NCBI GenBank assembly: GCA_031253995.1
Contig: JAIRVG010000068.1
Location: 1 to 44,625 of the forward strand
Length of the DNA: 44,625 nucleotides
Reading direction: 5' to 3'
Source of the DNA: Paucimonas sp.
GTDB taxonomy: Bacteria > Pseudomonadota > Gammaproteobacteria > Pseudomonadales > Pseudomonadaceae
Under the pieces are notes generated by a model. The model was not told where the DNA came from. It saw only the letters and a program-made list of their open reading frames with translations, and ran no database searches. This document shows, in pieces, positions 1-7,768 of this stretch (positions are counted from its first letter, which is position 1; every line of letters begins with the position of its first letter). The position numbers and the translations under genes were made by a program.

Positions 1-14
1 CGGCGCTTAGGGTG

Positions 15-100
15 TTGAAAGGAGGAGGGGTGATTTCTCCCACGGTCTGTACTGCTCGCGACAGTCAGAAGCGGATTATGTCCCTCCTCCTCCCTTCAAG
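15..100. repeat. Imperfect inverted repeat at left edge
   Basis: A purine-rich arm at 15-29 (TTGAAAGGAGGAGGG) faces a matching pyrimidine-rich arm at about 82-100, with roughly 50 bases between them. It could fold as a stem-loop or be the terminator of a gene lying left of the window. No coding sequence could be supported in positions 1-319; apart from this and the REPIN that follows I see nothing there. Confidence 0.3.
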
Positions 101-114
101 TTTCTCACCATACA

Positions 115-263
115 AGCGGATTCATCCGCGATTGGGCGCGAAGCGGCCATAAAACCTGAGTTCGCGGTGTGTCAGGAGAGCTGGGGACTCAGGTTTTACG
201 ACGGCTGCGCCGCCGATCGCGGATGAATCCGCTCCCACGCCGACTGCTGCGCACTTGCGGTCT
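115..263 (+). repeat. REPIN copy 1 (GTGGGAGCGGATTCATCC class)
   Basis: Two inverted REP sequences (GCGGATTCATCCGCGAT and its complement) enclose a conserved loop. Inside the loop a second inverted pair (AAAACCTGAG and CTCAGGTTTT) lets the whole unit fold as one long hairpin. The same unit recurs at 19602-19754 (same orientation) and 27560-27694 (opposite orientation). Similarity with the second copy extends past the right REP into the word GCGCACTTGCGGTCT, so the repeated unit is longer than the REP pair alone. Confidence 0.85.
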
Positions 264-319
264 AGTTCTCTGCGCGACAGCGCAGCCCGGCGGGCTGAGT
301 GGACTCCTACGCCGAATAT

Positions 320-1342
320 TCAGATTACCCACCCAAACACCTTGAAGTGCTGATGCGGAAACCGCACCCGCACCGGCAACGAATCGATCCGCCATTCACT
401 GGCCAGCGGCGCGTTGAACCGCGCCGGCACCATCAGCCCCCGGGTCGGGCTGCTGAACGGCTTGCGCAGGTCGCTCGGCAGCGGGTTGGCACTCTCCGCC
501 GGACTGATCACCTCGGCCCCCACCCACTCACCATTGGGCAGGCGTACGTCCAGCTGCGACCCCGGCGTCGAATGCTCCACATCCTTCGGATCCAGGTACA
601 CCCACAACTGCGCAGGCCCCTCGCGCTCCAGGCGCATCAGCAGCGTCCCCGGCCCGACATTTTCCCCCGGAGCCGCGACCACTTCCGCCACCCGCCCGGC
701 CTCGCTGGCCTGCACGTCCATCCGTGCCAACTGCTCCTTGAGCCACTGGCCCTCGCGCTGCTGTTGCTGGGCATAGCTGTTGTCCGCGCCACCGCTCAGG
801 CTGCGCTCGAAGGCCAGCAACTCGGCCTTGCGGTTGTCCAGGGCATTCTGCGCTTCCACCAGTTCGCCCCTGGTCGCCGCCCCCTGGCGCAGCAGTTGCC
901 CCACCTCGCCAACCTGCCGCGCCGCCCGGTCCACCAGGCTCTGCAACGCCGCCCGGTTGCGCTCGCTCACCGAGGCCGGCACGGCGGGGGCAGTGCCGGC
1001 CTGCAACAGGCTCAGGCGCAGGCGCCACTCCGGATTGTCCAGGTCTGCCAGGGGCATGCCGGCCGTGACGTGATCACCCGCCTGCACATGCAGCGCGCGA
1101 ATCTCCCCCGGCTGCATCGCCCGTACTTCCAGGGTTGGCAAGCGCACCAGCGCCGGGGCCTCGACACGCATCAGCGCCAGGCCGTAGCGGCCCGCCAGCC
1201 ACAGTGCCGGAAGCAGGATCAGGAAGAGGATCAGGTACCAACGCAGCTTGAATGCCAGGCGCTTGCCCGGCGCATAGAGCACCTGCATGCCGTTGTCCTG
1301 GGTGGGATGGTGTTCCTTGGGACTGCTGAATCGGATCTTCAT
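320..1342 (-). CDS. HlyD/Alg44-like periplasmic adaptor of a polysaccharide export operon
   Basis: Predicted 340-aa membrane-fusion protein. A short basic cytoplasmic tail is followed by one transmembrane segment (about residues 36-55), a lipoyl/barrel-sandwich half (about 72-102, including GEIRALHVQAGDHV), a helical hairpin (about 125-210) and the second lipoyl half (about 212-240). Such proteins bridge an inner-membrane synthase or pump and an outer-membrane channel across the periplasm. The start at 1342 is chosen because its ATG overlaps the stop of the TolC-like gene as ATGA, which implies translational coupling. No ABC or MFS pump lies nearby, so the likely partner is the glycosyltransferase two genes upstream, as Alg44 works with Alg8 in alginate synthesis. 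No PilZ domain is visible, unlike Alg44. Adaptor fold is confident; the transported substrate is inferred. Confidence 0.8.
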   Translation of the reverse strand: MKIRFSSPKEHHPTQDNGMQVLYAPGKRLAFKLRWYLILFLILLPALWLAGRYGLALMRVEAPALVRLPTLEVRAMQPGEIRALHVQAGDHVTAGMPLADLDNPEWRLRLSLLQAGTAPAVPASVSERNRAALQSLVDRAARQVGEVGQLLRQGAATRGELVEAQNALDNRKAELLAFERSLSGGADNSYAQQQQREGQWLKEQLARMDVQASEAGRVAEVVAAPGENVGPGTLLMRLEREGPAQLWVYLDPKDVEHSTPGSQLDVRLPNGEWVGAEVISPAESANPLPSDLRKPFSSPTRGLMVPARFNAPLASEWRIDSLPVRVRFPHQHFKVFGWVI

Positions 1343-3420
1343 CGGCTTCTCGGGTAGTCGGTCCAGGATTGCCAGTCGATACCGCTGATGCCCGCAGGCA
1401 GCAGCGCGCGTTGCCACTGGGTGGTCTGTGTCCGCAACTCGCCGGGCGCGGCGTCGGCCCAGCTCAGGTCGGCGGGTTGGTCGGCTTCCACGCTCTGCGC
1501 CAGGCGCAGGTGCAGGGCCGGCCAGCGCCGGGCGATGTCCTTGGCGCGGGCGGTGGCGGTCTCGGCGTTGCGGGTGTAGATCATCAGGCTGATATCGCTG
1601 ACGCCCAGGTGTTCCAGCTCGCAAGGCACGCAGGGCGTGCGTCGGGCTTCCTCGCGGAACCAGCGCGGATGGCTGGACAGGTGCAGCGGCCACGGACTGG
1701 CGCTCCTGGCCGCACGCAAGGTGTCGAGCCAGTCGCGCAGGCGCTGGTCCGGCACCGGCCAGCCCAGTTGCTCGACTTCCAGGTCCAGGTGCAGGCCATC
1801 GAAGGGCAGGGCGGCGAACTCATGGATCAGCCCGGTGAGCTGTCCGCGCTGGCGCGGCTTGATCCAGGCCGGATCGCCCAGCAGCAGGTTGACCTGCAGC
1901 CCCTGGGCATGGGCCTCACGCAGCAACTCGCCCAAGGCAGACCGGGTACGGGCAAGGTCGCCGACCTGGCGCGCATCGAGGCCGACATTCAGCACGCCGA
2001 TTCCCGCTTCACCCAGCGCCCGCAGTTCGGCTCCGCGCCGACGGGCATCGAGCAGCGCCTGGCTGTCCCAGATGTAGACGCCCTGGCGCCAGTTCGTCGC
2101 CTGCTCCGGCGCGCCCGTCTCCTGGGTCTGCCAGCGCAGCCACTCGCTGCCCAGCAGTGCTTCGAAGTCTGCGCTGTCATCGCCGAACAGACGCAGCGCC
2201 GCGTCCTGCAACCAGGCCGCGTGCCACGCGGAAACCTGCGCGAAGCCGGCGTTGTAGTGATCGACCTCGGCCTGCATCAGGCGCAGGCTCGCTTCGCCGG
2301 CATCCAGCCCGGTGCGCTGGCGGCGCTCGGCGACGATGCGGTCCACCGCCTCGCGACGCTCACTGCGCCACACATATTCGTTGGCGTTGCGCCGTTGCTG
2401 CTCCAGCACCTTGCCCAGTTCCCGCAGCAGGCTGCCCTGTTCCTGCTCGCGGGCGCGCACGGCTTCCTGGTAACGCGCCTCGCCTTCGCGGTTGCGTGCC
2501 GAGCCGTAGTCGAGCAGGTCCAGCGGCGCGCTGAAGGTCACTCCGGCGCTCAGGCCGCTGCCGTTCTCGCCGGCGCCGCTGCGCTGCTCGACGGTCTGGG
2601 TGACGTTGAACGAGGACTCGATGGCGCTGTACCACGGACGCTTGCGCCCCTGTTCGGCCAAGGCCAGCTCGGCGTCACGGCGGGCCATGCGCGGGTTGCT
2701 GTCCAGCAGCGCGCGCCAGGCCTCCAGCGGGCGCGGATGGCCCGCCAACGGAGTGGCCACTGGAGTGCTCGCGGCATCGACCTTGACACCAAGGCTGCGC
2801 AGGCTCTCCCGGACATCCGCCAGCAGGTCCGGCTGCAGGTCGCAGCGGCGGGTCACGGCGGTCCATTCGCTGCGCATCAGGCGGGCATCGGAGGGCAGGA
2901 TCCACTTGCCGTCCAGGCGTTCGCTGATGTGCGCGTCGGCAGTACGCGCCGCGGCTTGCGCATCCTCGCACAACCGCTGTTCCTGGGTCGCGCGCCACCA
3001 GTCGGCATAGGCGCTGCGTACCGCCAGGCGATGGCGGGCGCGCTGGTAGCCGACCTCGATCTCGCTGACGCGGATATCCCGCTCGCTGGCCCGCACCGCG
3101 TCCATGCGCCGCGCCAGGCTGCCAAGCAGCGGATAGCGCACGCCGATGGCGGCGTTGCGACCGTAGTAGTCGTCGCGCACATCCTCGGTGACCAGCTCGT
3201 GGTAGCGCCCGACATTGGCCGCGCCGAACACCTCCCAGCCGCTTTCGCTGTCGCGCTGGTCCTTCGCCGCGTAGCGGGCCTGCAGCCGGGCGTTGCTGGC
3301 CGCGCTGCCGTGGCCATCGCCGGCCATCTGCAGGGCCTGGTCGAGGGTCAGGGGCGTGGCATTGGCCAGCAGCGGGGCGCAGAAGGCCGCCGCCAGCAGG
3401 CGGTATGCTGTTTTCTTCAT
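1339..3420 (-). CDS. TolC-family outer-membrane channel fused to a C-terminal TIM-barrel-like domain
   Basis: Predicted 693-aa protein. An N-terminal Sec signal (MKKTAYRLLAAAFCAPLLANA) is followed by a TolC/OEP-type region to about residue 440: long charged helices and two related halves. TolC proteins are usually 420-500 aa. The extra part, about residues 448-693, alternates predicted strands and helices and includes GLHLDLEVEQ near 544-553, an acidic strand end typical of glycoside-hydrolase-type TIM barrels, plus strand-like LHLSSH and ISLMIYTR. This extra domain may trim or bind the exported polymer in the periplasm; that is inference. The start at 3420 was chosen over an upstream in-frame Met because it begins the signal peptide. 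The gene lies 11 bases after the glycosyltransferase and overlaps the adaptor by 4 bases. Confidence 0.8.
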   Translation of the reverse strand: MKKTAYRLLAAAFCAPLLANATPLTLDQALQMAGDGHGSAASNARLQARYAAKDQRDSESGWEVFGAANVGRYHELVTEDVRDDYYGRNAAIGVRYPLLGSLARRMDAVRASERDIRVSEIEVGYQRARHRLAVRSAYADWWRATQEQRLCEDAQAAARTADAHISERLDGKWILPSDARLMRSEWTAVTRRCDLQPDLLADVRESLRSLGVKVDAASTPVATPLAGHPRPLEAWRALLDSNPRMARRDAELALAEQGRKRPWYSAIESSFNVTQTVEQRSGAGENGSGLSAGVTFSAPLDLLDYGSARNREGEARYQEAVRAREQEQGSLLRELGKVLEQQRRNANEYVWRSERREAVDRIVAERRQRTGLDAGEASLRLMQAEVDHYNAGFAQVSAWHAAWLQDAALRLFGDDSADFEALLGSEWLRWQTQETGAPEQATNWRQGVYIWDSQALLDARRRGAELRALGEAGIGVLNVGLDARQVGDLARTRSALGELLREAHAQGLQVNLLLGDPAWIKPRQRGQLTGLIHEFAALPFDGLHLDLEVEQLGWPVPDQRLRDWLDTLRAARSASPWPLHLSSHPRWFREEARRTPCVPCELEHLGVSDISLMIYTRNAETATARAKDIARRWPALHLRLAQSVEADQPADLSWADAAPGELRTQTTQWQRALLPAGISGIDWQSWTDYPRSR

Positions 3421-3431
3421 GATCTGCTGCC

Positions 3432-4760
3432 TTAGAACCGATTGGCCCGCTTGAGTACCCACCAGGGCGCCATGCTCGATTCCTCGTGCCCGCGCCGCAG
3501 GGTTTCATTGAGAATGGCGACCACGCTCCAGCAGCGCAGGGCATACATCGCCAAGGGGTAGAAGGGCAGGACCCAGGCCAGCCTGAGGTCCTCCCGCGGA
3601 CGCTCGCTGACCATCAGCATCAGTCCCAGGTACAGCAGGCCGCTGAGGGCCAGGTACAGGGTGTAGATCAGCAGCGAATAGAACAGGAAGGCCATCGGCG
3701 GCAGGATGAACAGCGCCACCAGGCTGTAGCCGAGGATGATGAACGGCAGCACCAACTGGAAGAACAGCCCGCTGACCAGCAGCATGAGGAAGTTCGGCCA
3801 GCCCAGCAGCCCCGGGTTGAAAGCATGGCGGTGCTTGCGCAGGTAGACGAACAGCAGGTCGCCGTCCCAGCGCAGGCGCTGGTCGAGGAAGCCGCGCAGG
3901 GTCGCCGGGGCGTCGGTATGGCCGATGGCGCGGGGCTCGAAGGGGATGCGCAGGCGGTAGCGGCGGAAGTAGCTCTTGATGCGCAGGGTCAGGTCGAGGT
4001 CTTCGGCGGTATGGGTGTCCCAGCCGCCGATCTGTTCGAGGAAACTGCGGCGGAACGCGCCGAAGGCCCCGGACACGTTGTTGACCAGGTTCCACTCGGC
4101 CAGGCCGATCTTGCACATCTGGATCGACAGCAGGTACTCCAGCGCCTGCACCCGCGCCACCCACGACTGCCGCGCATTGCGCACCCGCAGGCTGCCGGCC
4201 ACGGCCGGCACGCTCGGGTCGCGGAAATGGCGGACCATGCGCACGACCATGTCGTTGTCGAAGGAAGTGTCGCCATCGACGTTGATCAGGATCTCGCCGC
4301 TGCTGAAGGCCAGCCCGCTGTTCAGCGACGACACCCGCCCACCGCGCTGCCACTTGGCGAGGGGCCGCAGCAGGCGGTTGCCGGGCAGGCGGTGCCCGGC
4401 CTTGAAGCGTCGCACCGCCTCGGTGGTGGCCTGGTTGGCGCTGGCACCGTCGACGATCGGAATGATCTCGATCATCCCGGGGTAGGTCTGCTCGGCGAGG
4501 CTGCGCAGGGTCAGTTCGACGTCCTTGCCCTCGCTGTAGCAGGTGATGATGCACGACACCCGCGGGTACCAGGCTTCATGGCGCGGCACCGCCGTGTGTT
4601 CGCGGACGAACCAGCGCAGGGTGCCGAGCAGTACCAGCAGGTTGAGCGGCACCTCCAGCAGCAGGAAGTAGGGAAAGACCATGAGGAACAGGCGCCAGTG
4701 GCCGTCCGGTCCCTGGATCTCGGCGAGCCAGGCGTCGAAGTGGGCGAGCAGGGCGTCCAT
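3432..4760 (-). CDS. Processive family-2 glycosyltransferase (polysaccharide synthase)
   Basis: Predicted 442-aa inner-membrane protein. One or two N-terminal membrane helices (about 22-50) precede a GT-A domain (about 65-300), followed by about four more helices (322-385 and 395-418). The processive signature is complete: VDGD with D162 and D164, the acid pair E253-D254 in TAEDLDL, and QRLRW at 294-298. These are hallmarks of synthases such as hyaluronan, PgaC or cellulose synthases, which polymerise a nucleotide sugar at the cytoplasmic face and extrude the chain. The start at 4760 follows the TackOD1 gene with a one-base stop/start overlap (TGATG). No PilZ domain is fused. Sugar specificity cannot be read from the sequence. 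Confidence 0.88.
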   Translation of the reverse strand: MDALLAHFDAWLAEIQGPDGHWRLFLMVFPYFLLLEVPLNLLVLLGTLRWFVREHTAVPRHEAWYPRVSCIITCYSEGKDVELTLRSLAEQTYPGMIEIIPIVDGASANQATTEAVRRFKAGHRLPGNRLLRPLAKWQRGGRVSSLNSGLAFSSGEILINVDGDTSFDNDMVVRMVRHFRDPSVPAVAGSLRVRNARQSWVARVQALEYLLSIQMCKIGLAEWNLVNNVSGAFGAFRRSFLEQIGGWDTHTAEDLDLTLRIKSYFRRYRLRIPFEPRAIGHTDAPATLRGFLDQRLRWDGDLLFVYLRKHRHAFNPGLLGWPNFLMLLVSGLFFQLVLPFIILGYSLVALFILPPMAFLFYSLLIYTLYLALSGLLYLGLMLMVSERPREDLRLAWVLPFYPLAMYALRCWSVVAILNETLRRGHEESSMAPWWVLKRANRF

Positions 4761-6127
4761 CAGAGTGCCCCCGCCAGGCGCGCCATCAGCAGCTCGGCGT
4801 CTTCCTTCTCGACCAGGTCGGGCGGGGCCACGCAGCCGCTGGTGGTGAGCACGATGTCTTGCAGGTCCTGGCCGACGAACAGCTCGCTGATCCGGTTGAG
4901 GCGTTCGGTGACCCGCTGCAGGCCGACCTGGTCGGTGCACATCAGCAACAGCCAGAGTTGTTCCTCACTGGTGCGGGTGCAGCGGTCGGTGTCGCGGATG
5001 GCCACCTGGATGCGTTCGATCAGGGTGTCCAGCAGCGCATGCCCGCGTTGTGGACCGAGGCGGTCCAGGGCGGTGCCGAGGTTCCTGAAGCGCACGCCGA
5101 GCAGGGCGAACGTCGGTGCGCTGTGGCGCGCGATCAGTTCCAGCTGCCAGTCCAGCAGGGTCTTGAAGGCATTCACCCCGACCAGCGACAGGCCGCCGAA
5201 ATACTGGTCGAAGTCCCGCTCCAGGCCTTGCCGCGCGGTGAGCAGGCCGGTTTCGGAGAGATGGTGGTCGTGGACCTGCCGCACCAGCAGTTCGTCGGGC
5301 TTGTGCTGCTCGCCGCAGTCCAGGCAGCGGGCCTGGATATCCGCATCGACGAAGAACGCCGTGCACGCCTTGCACTTGTAGTTTTCCAGCGGCCGGTCGT
5401 AGTCGGTGCCGATATGGCGCAGGCGGGTCAGGCAGTTGGGGCAGACCAGCACGCCGTCCTTGAGGTACTCGGCCTGGGCGCCCACATGGCCGCAGGTGAA
5501 GCAGTGCAGGGAGGGTTCGCGGACGATCTCCAGCGAGCTGCATTCCACGCACACATCCACGTAGTTCAGGTGCCCGCTGCCGCAGTTGCGGCACAGGCGG
5601 ATGCGGTCTACCAGCGCGCTGTTGTCCAGCAGGTTGCGCTGCACCAGGCTCTGCACCAGGGCATGGCCGTTGAGATGGTCGTCGCCGAAGGCATCGATCA
5701 GCGGGTAGTGGTAGAGCGCCGGGGACTGCGGGCTGCGCAGGGCCTTGAGCCTGCCGGGGGCACGCAGCCACAGGTAGGCGAGCACATGCGCTTCCGGCCC
5801 TTCCGGTGCGCGGCCGCGGTTGAACAGGGCCATGCGTTCGCGCCATTGCTCGAACGCTTGCCCGGGATCGGCGGGCAGGGCGCCGTCGGTCAGGGCCTCA
5901 TGCAGCGGATGGTCGCTGGCGCAGTAGACCAGGCGCAGGGCGTAGGCCGGATGGCGGCGCAGTCGTCGTGCGTGGTCGGCGTTCTGCTCCGGGCTGCCGA
6001 CCAGCACCAGCACATCGAACGGCGCTTGGGCGAGCAGGGCGTCGAGCTGGTCGAAACGGTGAAAAGTGGAAGGGAGGGTTGAGTGGCCGGGGCCGATCGC
6101 AGCAATGCGCAGGGTCGTATCGGTCAT
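4760..6127 (-). CDS. TackOD1 zinc-ribbon protein with degenerate GGDEF domain
   Basis: Predicted 455-aa soluble protein, first gene of the operon. Residues 1-110 look like a receiver-like or other Rossmann-type fold (FDVLVLVGSPEQ). Residues 175-275 hold six CxxC pairs (C179/182, C193/196, C209/212, C229/232, C252/255, C268/271), enough for three zinc ribbons. The pattern, including RLRHIGTDYDRPLENY, is what I recognise as a TackOD1 output domain. Residues about 305-455 resemble a GGDEF domain, but the signature position reads SEEQL (387-391), so cyclase activity is not expected. It probably senses or transmits a signal to the glycosyltransferase encoded immediately downstream with a one-base overlap. 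The upstream bases GGAAAG give a reasonable ribosome site for the start at 6127. Confidence 0.78.
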   Translation of the reverse strand: MTDTTLRIAAIGPGHSTLPSTFHRFDQLDALLAQAPFDVLVLVGSPEQNADHARRLRRHPAYALRLVYCASDHPLHEALTDGALPADPGQAFEQWRERMALFNRGRAPEGPEAHVLAYLWLRAPGRLKALRSPQSPALYHYPLIDAFGDDHLNGHALVQSLVQRNLLDNSALVDRIRLCRNCGSGHLNYVDVCVECSSLEIVREPSLHCFTCGHVGAQAEYLKDGVLVCPNCLTRLRHIGTDYDRPLENYKCKACTAFFVDADIQARCLDCGEQHKPDELLVRQVHDHHLSETGLLTARQGLERDFDQYFGGLSLVGVNAFKTLLDWQLELIARHSAPTFALLGVRFRNLGTALDRLGPQRGHALLDTLIERIQVAIRDTDRCTRTSEEQLWLLLMCTDQVGLQRVTERLNRISELFVGQDLQDIVLTTSGCVAPPDLVEKEDAELLMARLAGAL

Positions 6128-6170
6128 CGAGCTTTCCAGGTTTCATAGCCTGTGAGGTCCGACCGAAGGT

Positions 6171-6220
6171 TTGTAGGAAAAGTTCTACAAGAATTTGGGT
6201 TGTACAAGTTTCATGTACAA
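6171..6220 (-). promoter_or_regulatory. Two tandem dyads upstream of the polysaccharide operon
   Basis: TTGTAG/CTACAA half-sites at 6171-6176 and 6185-6190 form one dyad. TTGTAC/GTACAA at 6200-6205 and 6215-6220 form a second. Their centres are about 30 bases apart, near three helical turns. They lie 44-93 bases upstream of the first start codon at 6127. The TGTA-N10-TACA spacing recalls sites for NarL/FixJ-type response regulators such as GacA, but the regulator is unknown. Confidence 0.5.
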
Positions 6221-6256
6221 ATTTCCGGGGCTCCCACAGGGGCCCTGCAAACTCAT

Positions 6257-6907
6257 TCAGGCAGTGCCAGGATCGAATGCCGCCTCCTTGATCCAGATCC
6301 GAATCCCTTGAGGTCCGGCCCTGCCGAGCAGGTCACGCTCCCGGGGCAAGCGCATCCAGCCCAGCCTCTCCACGCGGACGTCGGCCACTTCCAGCTCGCC
6401 CGCCAGGACCAGAATCTCCAATCCCCGCGCATTTGCGATCACCACGTCCGCACCCGGAGGAAAATCCCTGACCCAGACCCGCTCGAACGCATTCTCGAAC
6501 AGCAACGCATCCCCATGAGCCGGCATTTCCCTGACCACCTGCTGCTCATCTTGCGGATGAAACTGCCGCAACCGCACGAAGATCATGCACCCCTCCACGG
6601 ACCCCGGCGCATGCTCGCTCCCCGGTGGATTGCGCACATAACTCCCGGCCGGATAGCGGCCGTGCTCATCCTCGAATACGCCCTCCAGCACCACGAATTC
6701 TTCCCCGAGCCCATGCCGGTGGGGGCTGAAGTGGCTCCCCGGCGCATAACGCACCAGCGACGTCGCCCGCGCCTGTTCGCCACCCAGGCGATACAGCGGT
6801 CGCCGTTCGACCCCAGCCAACGGGCTGGCCAGCCAGGGCAGGGTGGCGCCATGCATGATTGCGGGTTGGTCGAGGTCGGCGTTGAGGTGTTCGTTGAGGG
6901 TGGACAT
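6257..6907 (-). CDS. ChrR-like double-cupin protein
   Basis: Predicted 216-aa cytoplasmic protein with two cupin-like halves. The first (about 45-115) carries a metal-binding set H63-x-H65, E69 and H99, in SPHRHGLGEEFVVLEG and GSEHAPGS. The second (about 135-205) lacks an obvious metal site. This resembles the ChrR-type cupins that act as zinc anti-sigma factors, but no ECF sigma factor gene is adjacent and the N-terminal zinc-binding anti-sigma helix region is not evident. A free-standing cupin enzyme or sensor is therefore as likely. The start at 6907 is supported by AGGAAA upstream. It is on the same strand as the polysaccharide operon, 129 bases before it, and is separated from it by the dyads. 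Confidence 0.7.
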   Translation of the reverse strand: MSTLNEHLNADLDQPAIMHGATLPWLASPLAGVERRPLYRLGGEQARATSLVRYAPGSHFSPHRHGLGEEFVVLEGVFEDEHGRYPAGSYVRNPPGSEHAPGSVEGCMIFVRLRQFHPQDEQQVVREMPAHGDALLFENAFERVWVRDFPPGADVVIANARGLEILVLAGELEVADVRVERLGWMRLPRERDLLGRAGPQGIRIWIKEAAFDPGTA

Positions 6908-7045
6908 GGCGATTTCCTGCGCAGGGACGCCGGCATTATCGGCCTGGCGCAGCGGCGTGGCGAACAAGGATTTCTGCGCGGCGGCGAAGCAATCCTTGTC
7001 CGTCCGCTCGGCGGTCCGGGTTGGGATAGAGGGATGAAAAACGGT

Positions 7046-7558
7046 TCAGAGCTGGGACTCCTCCTTGCTCTTCTTCTGCTTGTCACTCGCGCGTCGTGCG
7101 TCAGTGTATGCCTTGTCGAATGCGTTGGTCAGGTAGGTCATGTCCGTCTCGAAGGACATGTGCGGTGCCTCCAGGAAAATCTTCGAATTGCCATCCTTGT
7201 AGGTCGCGTTCTTGTTGCCGACGAGCGGAATCTGCTTGCTCACCTGCTTGTACTTCTTGCTGAGTGCCTGGTTGAGGTAGTCGAACTTTCCTTTGGGAAA
7301 CTGAGCGGAGACATAAACCAGCGTGCCTTTGTCGTCGAAGATCACGCTTAGCTTCTGCAACCCGTCGAAATCGATGTTCGCAGGATCGACGTTATAGATC
7401 GGACCCCCGCTGTAAAGGCTCTCGCCGACCTCCTTGGCAGGGTATTGGGCAAGGAACTGCTGCTGCGTGGTCTTGCCCAGCGTGAGGCCGAAAACGGTGG
7501 GGTCTGCCTGGGCGGCGGTTGCCATGAACGCAAACATGAAGGGCAGGGTAAAACGCAT
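7046..7558 (-). CDS. Small exported protein of unknown function
   Basis: Predicted 170-aa protein with a clear Sec signal peptide (MRFTLPFMFAFMATAAQA, cleavage near residue 18) and no lipobox. The mature part begins DPTVFGLTLGKTTQQQF, a pattern common in small periplasmic Pseudomonas proteins in which a FGLxLGxT opening is followed by a mixed alpha/beta domain. The C-terminus is very lysine- and glutamate-rich. The start at 7558 has a strong AAGGAGG ribosome site; an upstream in-frame Met at 7600 would bury the signal. It is divergent from the PBP2 gene. I do not recognise a function. Confidence 0.75.
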   Translation of the reverse strand: MRFTLPFMFAFMATAAQADPTVFGLTLGKTTQQQFLAQYPAKEVGESLYSGGPIYNVDPANIDFDGLQKLSVIFDDKGTLVYVSAQFPKGKFDYLNQALSKKYKQVSKQIPLVGNKNATYKDGNSKIFLEAPHMSFETDMTYLTNAFDKAYTDARRASDKQKKSKEESQL

Positions 7559-7768
7559 TGCCGAACCTCCTTGGACGACGGATCTGATGGATTGAGGCAT
7601 TGTGCCATCACTCTTTCGACGAGTGCTATACGAGGTTGGCTGGTTGCGTCTGGCTTGTTGCGTAGGGTCGGCGGAGATGAAGGCCTCATGCCGCCCGCTC
7701 GGCAGCCCGGGTTGAGGCCATCTGCAACCTTGACTACCATGCCCGGCTTTGCCCGCGAGGCGTCAAGC

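Noticed and set aside
299..5381. Long plus-strand open frames opposite the polysaccharide operon
   Set aside because: They are shadows of high G+C coding sequence on the minus strand: repetitive Q/A/R/H composition, no domain pattern, and the opposite frames carry clear family motifs and overlapping operon structure.
7445..7768. N-terminal extension of the PBP2 frame
   Set aside because: The extra 108 residues do not resemble PBP2, overlap the signal-peptide region of the divergent gene, and the ATG at 7769 gives the normal length.
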